Positions 1 through 13,305 of a DNA stretch of 64,000 nt are shown in pieces (positions within the stretch are counted from its first letter, which is position 1; every line of letters begins with the position of its first letter). The notes below the pieces were generated by a model. That model worked only from the letters and a program-made list of their open reading frames with translations, was not told the origin of the DNA and did no database searches. The stretch covers positions 1 through 64,000 of the forward strand of contig JAAEAF010013111.1 of the NCBI GenBank assembly GCA_011037195.1, in the 5' to 3' direction. The DNA is from Triatoma infestans. Its lineage: Eukaryota; Arthropoda; Insecta; Hemiptera; Reduviidae. The translations under genes were made by a program, and so were the position numbers.

Positions 1-180
1 CACCGCTCGCAGCATAAGCAAAAGCGTTGACGAGTGACAACAGTAGTTTATAATTCTTTGGTGCCTGAAAAATACTTTGGAACGGGGAATTCTAAGAGGA
101 TCAGCTATCATTAATTTTGCAGTCCGGCCATAATAACTGGCTAAAGATGAAAAATTAATTGAATTACATGTGCCACAGTG

Positions 181-1150
181 GTCATCCTTTTTACTTTCTC
201 TTACTCTGGTAAGAGAAATTATTGCAATCCTGCCAGATTTCCGAAATTTGTTTTGAGTTTTCACCGGAAATACATGGTTTAGGGTTCATTGAAAACCAAA
301 AAGTGTTTTTAGCTAATGGTCTGTGGGTGTGCGTGTGTGCATGCATTTATGTTAACAGAATATCTCCAAAACGAAATGTCGCAGGAAGCTCAAACTTGGT
401 ATTCCGTGTAGATGCTATCACCACATTGGACACGAAGATTTCGGGCAAAATCCATCAACCGGAAGTACGGCTTTACTGAATGTTTTTTTCAGTTTTTGTA
501 ATTTTCTTGAAAGGGCTCCAACGATTTATTTTTTTAACTTCGTATACTATCTGCACACATAAATACTTATCACTTTTATTTGAAACATTCTTCCGGGAAA
601 ATTTATTTTTGGAGGTTCTGGGAGAACAGCTTTCCTTTAAAATACCACTTCAGAATAATATATGGTTTTGCACCTACATAAAATTAACAAAACATTGGAA
701 GCATTGATAGAATTCCAAATTTGAAGAAACTCATTAACCGGAAGTGCGACTTTATAGTGTAGGTTTTTGAGTTTTTGTTTGGAATTTCACGGAAACGACT
801 AAAACTGTTTCCTTTAAATTTGGTACGCTAACTTCACAGATTTAAAGGAAGTTCATTACGGATTAAAGGATCACATTACTTTTACTTGAAACATTTTCCC
901 TCCAAAAATTATTGTGCGGAAATTGTGGTTAATTTCAATTTTATGGGTAGTTGGTTGTGTTTTTAGAGCGCTCTACTGGGCCATAATTCAACCTGCCAAG
1001 ATTAGTAAGTGTTACTTATCCTCCACTACCTCTATATTTATGTCAGGGTAAATATTTAAAATTTGAGTTTAAAGAAAATTTGTCATTTTATATATATAAT
1101 TGTATTGAAAGGAATAAAAGAACGTCGTGTGAGTGTTTCATAACGGACTT
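181..1150 (+). repeat. Dispersed repeat N, copy a (hairpin end)
   Basis: This diverged copy of a roughly 0.9 kb repeat is also seen at 55427-56320 and, in part, at 17940-18240. Near 195-221 it has a near-perfect hairpin in which TTTCTCTTAC pairs with GTAAGAGAAA. A GT-rich stretch and the phrase 'aacaga..tctccaaaacgaaa' follow, as in copy b. Short units containing ACCGGAAGT recur near 459 and 737. The end near 1119-1142 (GTCGTGTGAGTGTTTCAT) matches the end of copy b and stretches at 47871 and 49519. The short ORFs inside have no recognisable product. The class of element is unknown. If the exon at 1472 is real, this copy lies in the preceding intron. Confidence 0.6.
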
Positions 1151-1471
1151 TTTGGACTTAAAGATTGGAATATGGGAAGCAGACTTTTGCTTTATACATG
1201 ACTTTGATTGAACATGCGTCTACTAATTTAATAGATAGCACATAATCTGTTTATTACAGTGATTAGCTGACACTTCTTTTGATTTATAAAATTCACTTAG
1301 GAGAATCAGATCTGATACTGATATTAATTCACAAGTTCTTTGGAGACTCAGGAAAAGTTAATAGTTATAAACATACAAATATAATCTCAACAAATATTTA
1401 CAATTTATACATATTATACTGCCATAATTTTTCATTGGTTTTTGCAATTTATTATTGAAATTATTGTTTAG

Positions 1472-1651
1472 GTTGGGATAGGTGTGAGCGGTATGCCTTA
1501 TAAAACCAGTTGTGAAGGTTACATGACATCATCAAGACCTGAATCGTTATTCCAAGAAGATATTGAAGATCTAGTAAAAAGTCCACCACCGCAAAGTAAT
1601 AAAAAGGAACCAATACATTTATCAGCCGCTGTTGACCAGAGGTCCGACTAG
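1472..1651 (+). CDS. Probable terminal coding exon of an unrecognised gene
   Basis: A splice acceptor (ttattgtttag) ends at 1471. From 1472 an open frame of 59 codons in phase 0 runs to TAG at 1649-1651. The peptide begins VGIGVSGMPYKTSCEGYM and ends HLSAAVDQRSD. It is hydrophilic and rich in Ser, Pro, Glu and Lys, with a PPPQSNKK stretch, and looks like a disordered C-terminal tail. Codon use and base composition differ clearly from the AT-rich flanks. A candidate AATAAA lies at 1913-1918. There is no ATG near the start, so this is an internal-to-terminal exon whose upstream exons would lie before the window or in the first 1.4 kb. The family is not recognised. It could be a chance open frame, but the acceptor, composition and downstream AT-rich 3' UTR-like DNA agree. 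Confidence 0.5.
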   Translation, partial: VGIGVSGMPYKTSCEGYMTSSRPESLFQEDIEDLVKSPPPQSNKKEPIHLSAAVDQRSD

Positions 1652-2583
1652 AAATTACAACATACTGTTCCATGATTAAATATACATACTACGCCATCGT
1701 TATATTGGCCTCCTTCCCCTCAATTTTTTTTTTTCTAGATTTTAAGAATGTATAATATTAATTTATTTAATTATTACATAATGTATACTATTTTATAAAT
1801 ATATAAATATCTGTATTTAAATATAACGGAATATTATCCCTTTATATACCGCCGTCTATTTATTTACACTTTTATATGATAAATAATTTTTTTTAAAAGA
1901 AAGCTATTTCGAAATAAATGTGTAAGATATAAGACTTTTTGTCGTTTGTAAAAAAAATATTTTTAAGTTAAATAAATAAAAGTACTAAAGTACAATTTAT
2001 TAAAATAAATTAATAGAAACAAAGAGTAGTGTATAGAATGTATAATTTATTGTTTTAAATATAATTATTAATTTAATAGAATAAATTTAATTTAAAAAAC
2101 AACAAAGAATGTGAAAAAAAAATACTGTGAAAAAATTTGGTAAATATCTATTTAAAAAACAAAAAAGAATTGTAAATTGATGTAAATATGTGAATAATGA
2201 AATTATATTATAATGCAAATTAAAAAGAATAAACTTGCACACAAGTGATATTGATTGTAGAAGGAAAGAAATTGAAATTGCATTAAAAATTGTGCAACAT
2301 TCTGTGGTATCTTTGTATATATTATATATATACATATATGATAATATAAAATTTATATACATAGGAACATTATACTTCATTCACTTATTATTGTAAAATT
2401 TATTTGAAATTTAAAATAAAAGCCATTCAATCATCACATGGTAGTAGTATACTTTTTTTTGTAAAAATAATATATCAATAATCACTTCTCTATAATGATG
2501 CCTTAACTAAAATTTGAAAAATTATAATTGTAATCTTCAAAAATTTAAAAATAAAAATCTGATATTTTCTAAATTGTTTAGAT
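1652..2583. other. AT-rich stretch, likely 3' UTR/intergenic
   Basis: Very AT-rich DNA with several AATAAA motifs (first at 1913) and no convincing coding sequence. The open frame at 2087-2380 on the minus strand is low complexity. If the exon at 1472-1651 is real, the first few hundred bases are its 3' UTR. Confidence 0.5.
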
Positions 2584-3713
2584 CAGTGGTTCTTAACGTG
2601 TGTTCCTTACACTTTTTAAAGTGCACTTCAGAAAATTCCGCTCAACGAAATTAAGGCCGACAAGTGGCTCTTCGCGAATAAAAAGTTTATAGGTAACTTA
2701 AAGCTTGAATTTTTGTAAGATATATTACTGCCTGATTTTTTGTAGTTTGCATTTGATTTAGGAGATATTTTATGGCTTCAAAATATTAAAAACTTTCTAA
2801 TATAGATCTCCAAAATTTCTATGGGTCTATTTTCTTAAGTATTAATCGGTAGAGGATTAACTCCGTGATAGCGTGCTGGAATCCCACGCGGAGGTTCATT
2901 TTCTCTTCCTGGGAGCTTCTACAGCTCGGCAAAGTAAATCTTTCAGATCGCAGTGCACTACATCTTTAATATATTATTAATCCATACCCCAAATTCGTTG
3001 GATGTGGATGGAAGGCTCAGAGTGACAACTCTGACAGTGACATGCCAGTGACAGAGTGACATGCTCTGAAGTGGCAGAAAGAAACTAATCTGTTTAGAAC
3101 AAAAGTTCTTTATGAATTCTTTTCTGATGGCTCTGCTCCGTTTTTAAAACGAATGCCTTCGCCATTCAGTTTCTCTCGTTTAATAGCAACTCAGTTGGGC
3201 TTTTGTGAGATTTCAGTTAGTAAAGTTTTACAATTCTTTCATTTCTGGCCACCAAATATTAAGTATCCGATGTGCACATCGATTAATGGGAACTTGGAAA
3301 TATAAACTAATCTTTATGTAGATTCTCCAGGTTCTCTGAACAAATGCCTTTGGACTTTTTGATCCTATTTCTTCCCTTTTTCTAGCCGACTATTTGAAGA
3401 TCTGTTTGTATAAAAAGATCCACCTGTTCTCCCTCACCACCACAGCTCAAACTTTTGACCCCTATGCCCCCTCGCTCTTTTTTGTTCAGTTTTGCCAGCG
3501 TTAATTAAGGCAGCCGCTTTTGCTTGCTCTTGAAGTGCCAGCAGTTTGAACAGTTTGATCAATACACAGATAAAGAAGCCAAAAGGCTTAGCGCCTATGA
3601 AGGGTTAAGTGATGCTTTTTATGGAGGTTGTGAGCTCGTATTACCGCGGTTCCCAACGCCATACGTTGCTAACTGATGCTGCCAAAGTATAAATAATAAG
3701 TTAAGAACCACTG
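2584..3713. mobile_element. hAT-type DNA transposon, non-autonomous or decayed
   Basis: The element starts CAGTGGTTCTTAAC at 2584 and ends with the exact reverse complement at 3700-3713, a perfect 14 bp terminal inverted repeat of the classic hAT type (CAGTGGTTC...). The flanking 8-mers, gtttagat on the left and tattaaat on the right, match at 5 of 8 positions, as expected for an old 8 bp target duplication. The interior of about 1.1 kb is less AT-rich than its surroundings but shows no intact transposase frame. It is either an internally deleted or a strongly mutated copy. Confidence 0.8.
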
Positions 3714-6700
3714 TATTAAATGTTTAAAACATTAATTTAATTTTCTTACAAAATTATTTTGTTTCTAGATTTGTAAAAAAAAAAAAGGATTCAATTTAAC
3801 TTTCAAATCGAACATGTACTTTCTGCTGAAAAACTTTTTTGTTCAAACTATAATTTTTGAAAACCTATTCGTTTGTTTTTCATTCTCCAAATAACTTAAT
3901 GGATACCGAAACTATTTTAAATAGACAAAATGCAGAATGTACATATTATACAGAATATGGTAGAGAGGATATTTTATACAAAAATATACATAAACAGAAA
4001 AAAAAAAATGGTACCAGTCAATATAAGTCAAAATGATCGTTAATATTTAGTATCATAAAATAGATTAAAGAAATTATACAAAAAAAAACAAAAACAAAAC
4101 AAAAATATGAAATATTCAACCATTATTTTATCTTTTATGTTTCCAATTGTACATCTACTAAAACATCAATAAATACTAAAAACAAAAAACGACCGGATAA
4201 TAGATTAAAAACCAGATAAAAACAGTAAAAAAGTAAAACAAAAAAGCAACAACATTTCTCTGTAGTATATGTAATAAATATATTTTACATTTTTCTTCAA
4301 ATGTATTAATTATTAAATTAGAAACACTGCATATTATAATAAAAATATCTAAATAGAATAGAATAGTTCATCACATACACAAAATGAAAGTACACATACA
4401 TTTTAAAAAGTAATAAACCCTTATTTATTCAAAACTAAAACACTTTCTGTGGGCAAATCAACAAAAATAAAAAAAAACATAGGATGAAGATCTATTTCAA
4501 CGAAATTCAGAGTAATTTAATCAGGTTATTAAAAATAGAAAAATTATTGGAAACACACTTTTCTTTTATTTCTAAAAATGCAACATAAAATCAACAAAAT
4601 TAAGAAATAAAACTATTTGAAAGAATAAATCGTCTAAATTCTAAATTTTTCACATTTAAATGATATTAGATAACTTTTTAAAGAATTGATGAAGAATATT
4701 CAAAAAATTATGTACATTCAAAATCAGTTTAGACTGCAGTTGCCTTCCTAAATACAAAAAAAAATTAAAAATGAAAAAATAAAGAATGAAACGTCATTAA
4801 ATAAAAAACATGCCCAAAAAAAAGAATAAAATAAAAAATTATTAGAATAGACTCTTGTAATTATATCGAAATTATACATAAATTTTATAAATATATACAT
4901 ACATATTTATATATATTGAGTACAGAAAGAAAAATGGCATTTTGTAAATATTATAAATAAATAAAAGAAATCTGTACAGTAACTCCTGTCATTGTGTGTA
5001 AAAGTTAAGCTTATTGTAACATTGTGTTAACATTTACATTAAGGTTATAGAAAAAAAATATTATAAATAAGAAATATATAAATATTTATACATATTATTG
5101 AAATGCTTCCTAAAGGAATCTCTCAAAACCATGTGATTTATATGAAATGAAGAAGTATAAAGATCACCTGTTTTTTTATGTATATCAGAAAAAAAACATC
5201 AATATTATTGTCTCAACTGTATGTTCAATATTGTTTATTTAAGAAAGAAATAGAGAAGCAGTCTTTTATTATCCAACATAAAACATGTGGTTAACATAGT
5301 GAGTAAAATGTTCATGGATCTCAAATTCCTGCATCTAGTACGGTAGAAGTCGCAAGCGAATATTAAGACTATATTTTTGTTGGAAAAAACTAATAGAGTT
5401 AACAGTTATTGGGTGGCAATGATACTTTTATGTTTTTACCCAGTTTTAAGCTCTCATTGAAGATCGATTTTTTTTAATGGGCAAACAAAAACAAATTTTT
5501 AAAAACTCAACTAAAATTTCCCATAGATTCAAATACCTCCTTAACACTGGCTCCCAGTGCTTTCTTCTTTGTTACTAAGGCATAATTCTTTTCGCAGAAA
5601 ATAAATGATTGTTTTTTCTCTCAAATATGTCAGATATATTTCTAATATTTATGTCCATTTTTGAGGTAGATTTTGGATGTGCAAAAGAAGTGGCTATAAA
5701 TTCACGGCCACCTAAAAGATTCTCTTCGGTGGCAGTGTTGGTAAATTGAATATAGTCGTCCATAAAGTAAATATATCTAAAGTGTGAGTGAATATGTGTG
5801 GGGTAAACTAGAGTTTCCAGTGGATATGCTGACCCCTAAAACAATTGCACACAACAACTTCCTATGTAGATATGTTCAGGTTTTAAGCTGGGAAACCAGA
5901 ACCACCAAGAATCAAGATTACTGAAGAAGTAGTTAGTCCAATTCCCTCTATAGATACTCTTGAGAAGACTTTTAGCTCGAGATCATCATCCATTTATCCG
6001 CCTATCGTGAGCATCTCCCTTGATCAATCCACATCTCGCCATATCCTACACAACTAAGGCCCCAGGACCCAGCCTGCCTTTTTAGAGCTTTCCCACTCTG
6101 TAATTCTCTTAGGATTCAGGTTTCCAAAGTGTATGAGGAAACCATCCTTTCTTACCGTAGTTTCTTTGTTTCCTGCTGGATCTTTTTTCAAAAAATCTAT
6201 TTCTGAAGCGTGGAGCAGATTCTTTTTGTTGTTTGATCCGTGATCCGAAGCCAAGAAATCGACGAAACTAATGCTTATTCATTTTCATGCATTAATCAAT
6301 TAAAAATATTTGTAAAACTCGATATTTTTTTTTTTTGTTGTACCTTTAATTTTATATTTATTAGCTTGAGATAAATCAATCAAAAAATCAACCATAATCT
6401 ACAAAGAAATGAATTATTAGCTAACATTCTTCTTTCCAATAAAAATTAAAGAGATGATCCAAATACATCATGCGATATCTACAATCAGAGATTCATGAAC
6501 TGGGTCCCCGTTAAACAGAATATTATGTCAAACATTGAAATGATAAAATTGTTTTGAAAATTTGTCATCATCCATAATATTATTATTTCCATGTATAATT
6601 TATTAATTATTGTTTTTCATTTGTAGTCACTCACTCACATGATAAAAAGTGGTCAGAATTTTATTTATTTATTTATTATGTCATATAATTTAGTATTTTC

Positions 6701-8453
6701 TAGCAAAATTGTTGAAACTTCCTCCTGTTCAGTACATTCCTTGGTTTCCCCCCTTACACTTTATTCGTTTATTAATTTCATACATACAACTTGTGCTATT
6801 CTCAATGTTATTTTTCTAAAAAAAAGTAGGTAATTTAAAGAAAATATGGTTTATATAAGAGAAAAAACTCAAACAAAAAAATAAATAAATAAAAAAGAGA
6901 GAGAATATTATAAAAAAAATCATTAAGTCTGATCCATATAAGTTTTGCCTGTTTCTCAATGGATTTTTTGAAAAACAGAAAACGCTATTTGCAGACCAAA
7001 TTAAAAAAAAAAAAAGAGGAACTAGTTTAATAACATTAGTGAGTACCTTTGTTGAATCCTGTTTAGATAGATAGTCTAGTCAGAGTTCATACTTTTAGAA
7101 ATAACAATATTTTCATAAATATTGTATACCAAAAAAAAAAAATTGATAATTATAATGTAATAAAAAAAATACCTTTCTCCACTGATTATCCCAGTTAAAA
7201 TACCCAAAAAACAAAAGATATAATAAAAAAAAAAAAAATTAAAATACTCCATAGTATAAAATTATTATCAATTTCATTTTCATATTTTCTTTTGCCTGTG
7301 AAAAATAAATACTCGTTCTAATTATATTCTCTGAAAGTCCAAAATTTATTACATAATATGAGAGAAAACCTGAACGAGTAAAAACTAATGAAACAATTAT
7401 AATACCTAGGAATCAGTTTGCTTGTTATTTTAAAATAAATGTTCCTATCTGCAGAATTCATTTTCTAATCTTTTTTTTTTTTTTAAATCTAAAAGAGCAT
7501 TTCAATTAGTGCCTACAAATGAGGTATGTAATTTGGTATGAATTAAACCACTTTCACCTTCCTGAAGAACTTTTCCCCAATCCATTCACTAGTTTTGGCT
7601 TCACCTAGTTTTTACTTAAAACCTGTGTTCAAAAAAAAAAAAATGAAAAGAGAAAAAGTGCCTTCCATTTCTGACCATTTCTTCTAATTTATGTTCTTAT
7701 AATCATGGGCAAATAACATAAAAAAATAAGTAAACAAAAATAGAATTCAGTTTATTTTTGAAATTTATTTAAAATTTACTACAAGAAAAAAATAATAAAA
7801 AACCGGCAATAATTTGTAGGCATACATTTTACTACCTTTATGATTTTTAAAAGGAAATAAAATATTATTCACATGAAAATAAAACATTATCACAGGCTAC
7901 TGGATTTATTAGAATGTACTATCATTGTATAACTGTGTTAGCTGCATTGTAAAAAATGCAAATTATATAAATTGTGTACACCTAACTGAAATTCTTTATG
8001 CATTTTTTTTTTTTAAATATTCAAATATCAATCCCACTATCCTCAATGATCAAATAAATAAAACAGATTTGTTTTCTTTTATTTTTGACAATTATATAAT
8101 ATATGATAACATAATTTTGTTATTATACCACATATATAATAATATATATATACATGATTACATTGAAAGAACGCTTGCGAATGATATAGTAATTTTAAAT
8201 ACTGGCAAATGTCATTGTTATAATTTAAATTAATTTATATTATTTAGTCAGCGCGAGGCCAACAGAATTTTACACATAGAAAAATTATCGTGTTACTAAA
8301 TAAAATGAGAATTTAATGCTTAGCTTTTTGTTATTTGTGTATAAAAAAGGAGACAAGTAGTTTAAAAAAATATATAAACATATAAGTTCAATCAATTTTT
8401 TGCTAATATGAGAGTTCTTTGTAAGGATCGACTACGTGTCATCCAAAGCAAAC
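3714..8453. other. Very AT-rich region, no genes recognised; possible long 3' UTR
   Basis: Almost 5 kb of low-complexity AT-rich sequence with many poly-A and poly-T runs and AATAAA motifs. The open frames at 5575-5763 and 6054-6254 (minus) sit in a slightly more GC-rich island near 5.5-6.25 kb but match nothing I recognise. If the minus-strand exon at 8454-8552 is real, part of this stretch may be its 3' UTR, converging on the plus-strand gene that ends at 1651. Confidence 0.4.
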
Positions 8454-8552
8454 TCAGGGCATTCGCGAGAAGCACAGGACTTCGCTCTCAAGGTGGTCCT
8501 TGAGGTGGCTTAATTCATGATCCAACAGACGTGCTTTCACAAAGTTCATAAC
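8454..8552 (-). CDS. Possible terminal coding exon of an unrecognised minus-strand gene
   Basis: Read on the minus strand, an acceptor (ttaattgacag) precedes 8552. From there 32 codons in phase 0 (begins VMNFVKARLLDHELSHLKDH, ends CFSRMP) run to TGA at 8454-8456. The peptide looks like a charged amphipathic helix followed by a short tail, and the DNA is clearly less AT-rich than its flanks. The polypyrimidine tract is weak. No family is recognised and no upstream exon was identified; a second open stretch at 8728-8916 (minus) has no clear splice sites. A short open frame by chance remains possible. Confidence 0.3.
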   Translation of the reverse strand, partial: VMNFVKARLLDHELSHLKDHLESEVLCFSRMP

Positions 8553-10860
8553 CTGTCAATTAACGGTTCTTTTTGTAAACTGAATGTTAACCAAAAGTAA
8601 AGGCAACACGTTAAAACTCTTTCCACATGCTCTATACTTTTTTTAATAAGTAAGAGGAAGGAGAAGGTTACAAACACTAGCGGCCAACATGACAGCTGCT
8701 AAACTCTACAATAATTCTCCTTGACAATCAGTTCCGGAAATGAGACCAGGCACCCATGGCTAATCCATCCCTATTTCCACATGTTAGTAGCCTCCACATT
8801 CCATTAGTTATCACTATGATTACGTCATACGCTTTCATAAAATGTAAAACCTTAATAGTAGAATGCAGAATTTCTAGCGGTGTCGAACCTCTGGCAGTAG
8901 CTAAGAATTTCCTCACAACATGTTCAATAATTTGTTATTTCAGATGAAGTTATGAAATCAAATTCATTTCTTGGACCGTGGCTGTGTTTACTTACCACAT
9001 TGTGCGCCTATATTCAACCTTTAACGAAGCTGTAATACGTAAAATATTAAATATTTATATTTCAAGTTTAACAATAGCTAGAGATACTAGAGTTACTAAT
9101 TAAGGACAAATCTGATAGTTGGGAGTGTAAAATGGAACTCCCTCGAATATGGTACAACATATTTTTGAACATAAGATTAAAATACATTTTGAAAACTTTA
9201 AAAGTAATAATTGGTTCAAGCTCTTATGTAACGTTTTTTGTTCCCTTGCTACGAAAGTATGCAATCTTTATAATAATGACTGAAGGACGACATACTGACA
9301 AGATGGAAATTACAATTATATAGCAAATATTTAATTAGAGTTTCAAATTAAGGTTGCCCAAGGTAGAGTCCATTTTAAGGTTGACTAAAGATTTAAATTA
9401 CAACCCATTTTACAGATTTTCAGGAGCCGCAATCCTACCTCACAACTAGATCCAAAATTATAAAGCAAAGAGTAATAATGCAGCTGAGAACTTCCAATAA
9501 ATCAATAATTAGGATATATTATAAAGATATGCACTGCGACCATCCATATTATAGTACTAATATTCAATAGATACTGAAGAAAATGTCTGGTTTGTAATTT
9601 GGACCAAAAAGAATCATTATTGCATATTTTTTTCATTGCCTTCTTTATAATATCTCAGTAGATCTACCTGTTTATAGATCTCAATTTCTAACTTATATAC
9701 TTCCAGATCAGTGCACAATCAACAATCTTATGGACATTTTGAATATTGATAATAAGATCAATTAAATAAAAATGTGTTTTATTTTTTCTGTTCTTGGTTA
9801 TAAAAGAGGAGCTTTGCTATCGATCTCTAAGTCAATGTTTGTTTTATTTTTTATATTTTTTCTATCTTTTTTTCTTTATATACTTTAAATTTGAGTTTAC
9901 GTTTTTTTGGATACTGTTTTGTTTTTGTCAGTGTCATATAAATAAATATAAGTAGTCTCATATACTGTGTAGTTAATATACATTTGTATATTAACCAGTT
10001 GCTTGTATGCAACATAAAAACTTTGTCATATAAATCGGCTAGACTCGCTGTAATATGTATTAATACATAAATACATATTAATAAAATAAACTAAAGTTTA
10101 ATAATGGCAACTATGCTGGACTAAAAATACACAATCATACTGTCTCTTATTCAAGCCAGAGCCAGCAATAATAAATGAATACCAAGTTTCTCTGGGATTT
10201 TCTTGTTTACTGCTGAATTATAATAACACTATATGATGTGAAAATTTCATGACATGACTTTCTCTTACTGATATAATTACATTTCTAATTGGCAAATTAC
10301 TTCAAACTTGGAATGTTTACTAATATTTGTTACCAGTATTGCATGTTCATATAGATGGTGGGGTACGTATTATTTTTTTTTTTTAAAGTTTTAGGTGAAT
10401 GTGAGACCTCACTTTAGCGCCCTCTGCCACCTCTCAGCAGAACTTATAATGCCATTTTCTAGTCATTTTTTTCCTAGAAAAATGTTTCGAACAAAATTGA
10501 TATCTTTGCACTTACCATTCAGTTTAAAGGAATCGATGGATCTGTTTACTAAGAAATTACAAAAAGTACTGGAATCCATTCTGTAAAATTGCACTTTCGA
10601 CTAACCGATTTCTTTAAACTTGGCATTATAGCAATGTATTTAAGATACTTTAATATATTGTAGATGGTATAATTACCTGTATTAAGATTGAGAGTTCAAA
10701 CTTCCTCTCAATACCCCGGGTCTAAATATTGATATGGCAATTTAGAGAAAAGCTCAAAGTTGAAGGTGCCTAAAGAGTCCTGTAAAAATCTACATTCCTG
10801 GAAATATGTATTGAGTAAAATTGATAGGACTTTCAAATGCTATGTTCACACATACGTTCT
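8553..10860. other. Intergenic or intronic DNA with repeat traces
   Basis: No gene is supported here. At 8728-8947 both strands are open for about 63 codons in slightly GC-richer DNA, but neither product is recognised. Around 10590-10645 the minus strand resembles the 'aagtttaaag..atcggttag..gaagtgc' units of repeat N, suggesting a very diverged copy in reverse orientation. Confidence 0.4.
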
Positions 10861-10978
10861 CATACACACACTCGACCATATGCACTTTTTTGAAGTGAAC
10901 TCGAAACATGGGCAAACTCTGCACACCTTATATATAAAAAACTATTGTAATATGATTGGTATTGCGGGGGGGGGGGGG

Positions 10979-11015
10979 NNNNNNNNNNNNNNNNNNNNNN
11001 NNNNNNNNNNNNNNN
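10979..11015. other. Assembly gap (37 N) after a 13-base G run
   Basis: Positions 10979-11015 are N. They follow directly on a run of 13 G at 10966-10978, so the true sequence and length here are unknown. The gap lies in the K1-specific part of repeat K. Confidence 0.98.
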
Positions 11016-11218
11016 ATATTTGAAATCTTCTCTAAAGGGATTTCATGAGGTCTGTGTTTATACAGAATTTGGAGAGGATGAAAAAACAATTAATATATAG
11101 ATTCAAAAAATATATAATTAAAAAAACAATATATATCAAAAATATATAAATTCAATATTGTGACACAACCACATAAGTGTCTTGTGATTTAGGAGAAACT
11201 GCTTTTTATAAAACTTAC

Positions 11219-11436
11219 ATATTATCTGACTTGAAGAAGGTTGGGTTTCTTGGAGCACTTCCACCACTCACTTCTGTAACATGCCTTTTTCTAATGATCG
11301 ATTTCACTCTTTTTACAACATAAATTGGAACTCTTTTCCTAAAAGGGTCTACCTTATATATTCTACCTCCACCCCGGAGAAAGTGAGAAGAGGGAAATTC
11401 CCTTTGTCCTAAATAAATAGTGACCCTCTGACTCAA
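11219..11436 (-). CDS. Exon-like ORF inside K1, unrecognised product
   Basis: On the minus strand an open frame of about 72 codons encodes a basic peptide (for example RGGGRIYKVDPFRKRVPIYV and SGGSAPRNPTFF). It runs into a strong donor, AT|GTAAGTTTT, at 11218-11217. A possible acceptor (atttatttag) lies just inside the 5' end. The DNA is markedly less AT-rich than its surroundings. It lies in the part of K1 that is absent from K2. It may be an exon of a transposon-borne gene or of a captured host gene; I recognise no family. Confidence 0.25.
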
Positions 11437-13305
11437 CTAACTGTTTCTTTTGTGCCTTCCAACCTTCAAAAAACCCAAATTTATAAATATATACATCGGA
11501 AAAATTCCTTACTTTACAATCATAAAATATACAAGAATATATTTCGATACAATTTACATTTATTAATTCGCCCAAAGATGTACACATTACACTATATATT
11601 TTCCTATTCTTTTACTGACCGTTGCAGAATGTATAGAAATATACAAGGAGCTACAACAGATCTGCTGGATCATTTATGGATTTGGCTTTTTAGCTAACTT
11701 CTTTGATAAAAGCTTCTTTCTGGAGTCGATTGGAGTCTTTTGGATAAAAGGCAGAGATGCATTCCTCTGCTTTGTCCTATCCAAAATTTATTTCAACATT
11801 ATTATGAATGAAGTTCGTCATTTTGATAGACATTGTTCTTACAACTTGCCGTTTTTCTCGACCGCTGGTAAAAGGGTATGTTGGTCTTACACAAAATTTA
11901 ACTTAAATTAAGTAAATAACTTAATCTAAATATTATTCACAATTTTCACCCATAATACGACCTATTTAAGCACAAGAAATGACATTATTCTTAATTCATT
12001 CTCTACCCTTAAGCTCATCTAGTGCTGAAGATAATGCAAGGAAATTCTTCTGAAATGTGGTCATATGTCCAAATTTGTTTCTTTTAATGACCATCACTTT
12101 ATAATTCAAATTTTCAGCATCTGGTCATAGTAATAATGGTCATAGTAACTCTCTGCATCTATTTTGTACAGTTACTCCTTTACTTAAATTGTAAAAATGG
12201 ATATCGAGGTCTGTCAAAAAAGCAGATTTTCTAATTTTCAACGACCTGTTGGCAAATTTATTGCCTTCTTCAGGAAAACATTTATTGTTTCTCTTGTAAA
12301 TGTCGCCAGTTAAACCATAGTTTTTTAAAATTAAAGTTAAGTTTTAAAAATTTCAAGCAATTATTTTGCCAGAATTTGAGCCTGGGAAAATTTGAATTTG
12401 TTTTTCTGACAGACCAAAGAACGAACATCAAACATCACTATTCTTATACATAATGTGCACTGTATACCATTTTTTGTTTGTTTATTTTTGGATTTATTTC
12501 TTTATAGAAGCTTCTCTTCTCAAAGCATATTTAATTTGCCAGTTTTCCTAACGTTAAATATTAGATCTATCAATGTATGTACGTCTCTAAGGAATTTTTA
12601 TTCGCAGGTCAACAACATGAACTGTATCTCTCTTTACCTAAGTCTGTTGATTTCACATGGAATGATTATAATTATATTTGATAATTTTTTCCCTAAAATA
12701 TTATCGTAGAGAGAGTGACCGAGAGAAGAGTGAATGATGATGAGTGGTTGGTAGCGTGATAAATATAGAATGGTGTAGCATTGATGCTCGGACTCGTAAG
12801 AAGAGTGGTATAAATTTAGAACTCTTGCTTGTTCTAACAGTGGTGAGTTAGTAGTGTGGCTAAGGAGGAGGTTTCTCTTGTAATTGTCGCCAGTTAAACC
12901 ATAGTTTTTTAAAATTAAAGTCAAGTTTACAGGAAATTCCAATTCTGGAAATAGTACATTCCCAATCTTCATATGCATCAAATTTTTAACCGTTTTATGC
13001 ATCACAATAGAAGAAGAATAGTGGTGAAAGTGAGAGCGACGAGAAATTAAATAAAAGATCGCCTCAATAATGCCTTTTAGGTTATAATGTATTTTAAAAA
13101 TGTAATTTTATGTATTTATTTTGTTACTCTATAAATACAGAAAATATGGTAGTATTTCAAAGCTCAAACAACAGGACTTCCACAGATTGTATAGAATGAA
13201 CGTATTAGTTTAAAAACGTCACCTGTTGATTAATGATATTTATTCCTTTAAAAATAAAAAAGAACAAGTTCAATAGAAAATTATTCTGAATCGCACAAAA
13301 AGCTT

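Noticed and set aside
2087..2380. 97-codon ORF on the minus strand
   Set aside because: Low-complexity AT-rich sequence giving Ile/Phe/Leu/Tyr-rich translation; no domain.
5575..6254. Two minus-strand ORFs that might be exons
   Set aside because: No convincing acceptor/donor pairs and no recognised protein; only a slight GC rise over the background.
8728..8947. Small protein-coding gene (both strands open for about 63 codons)
   Set aside because: No splice signals, conserved motif or repeat match; open frames on both strands suggest composition effects.
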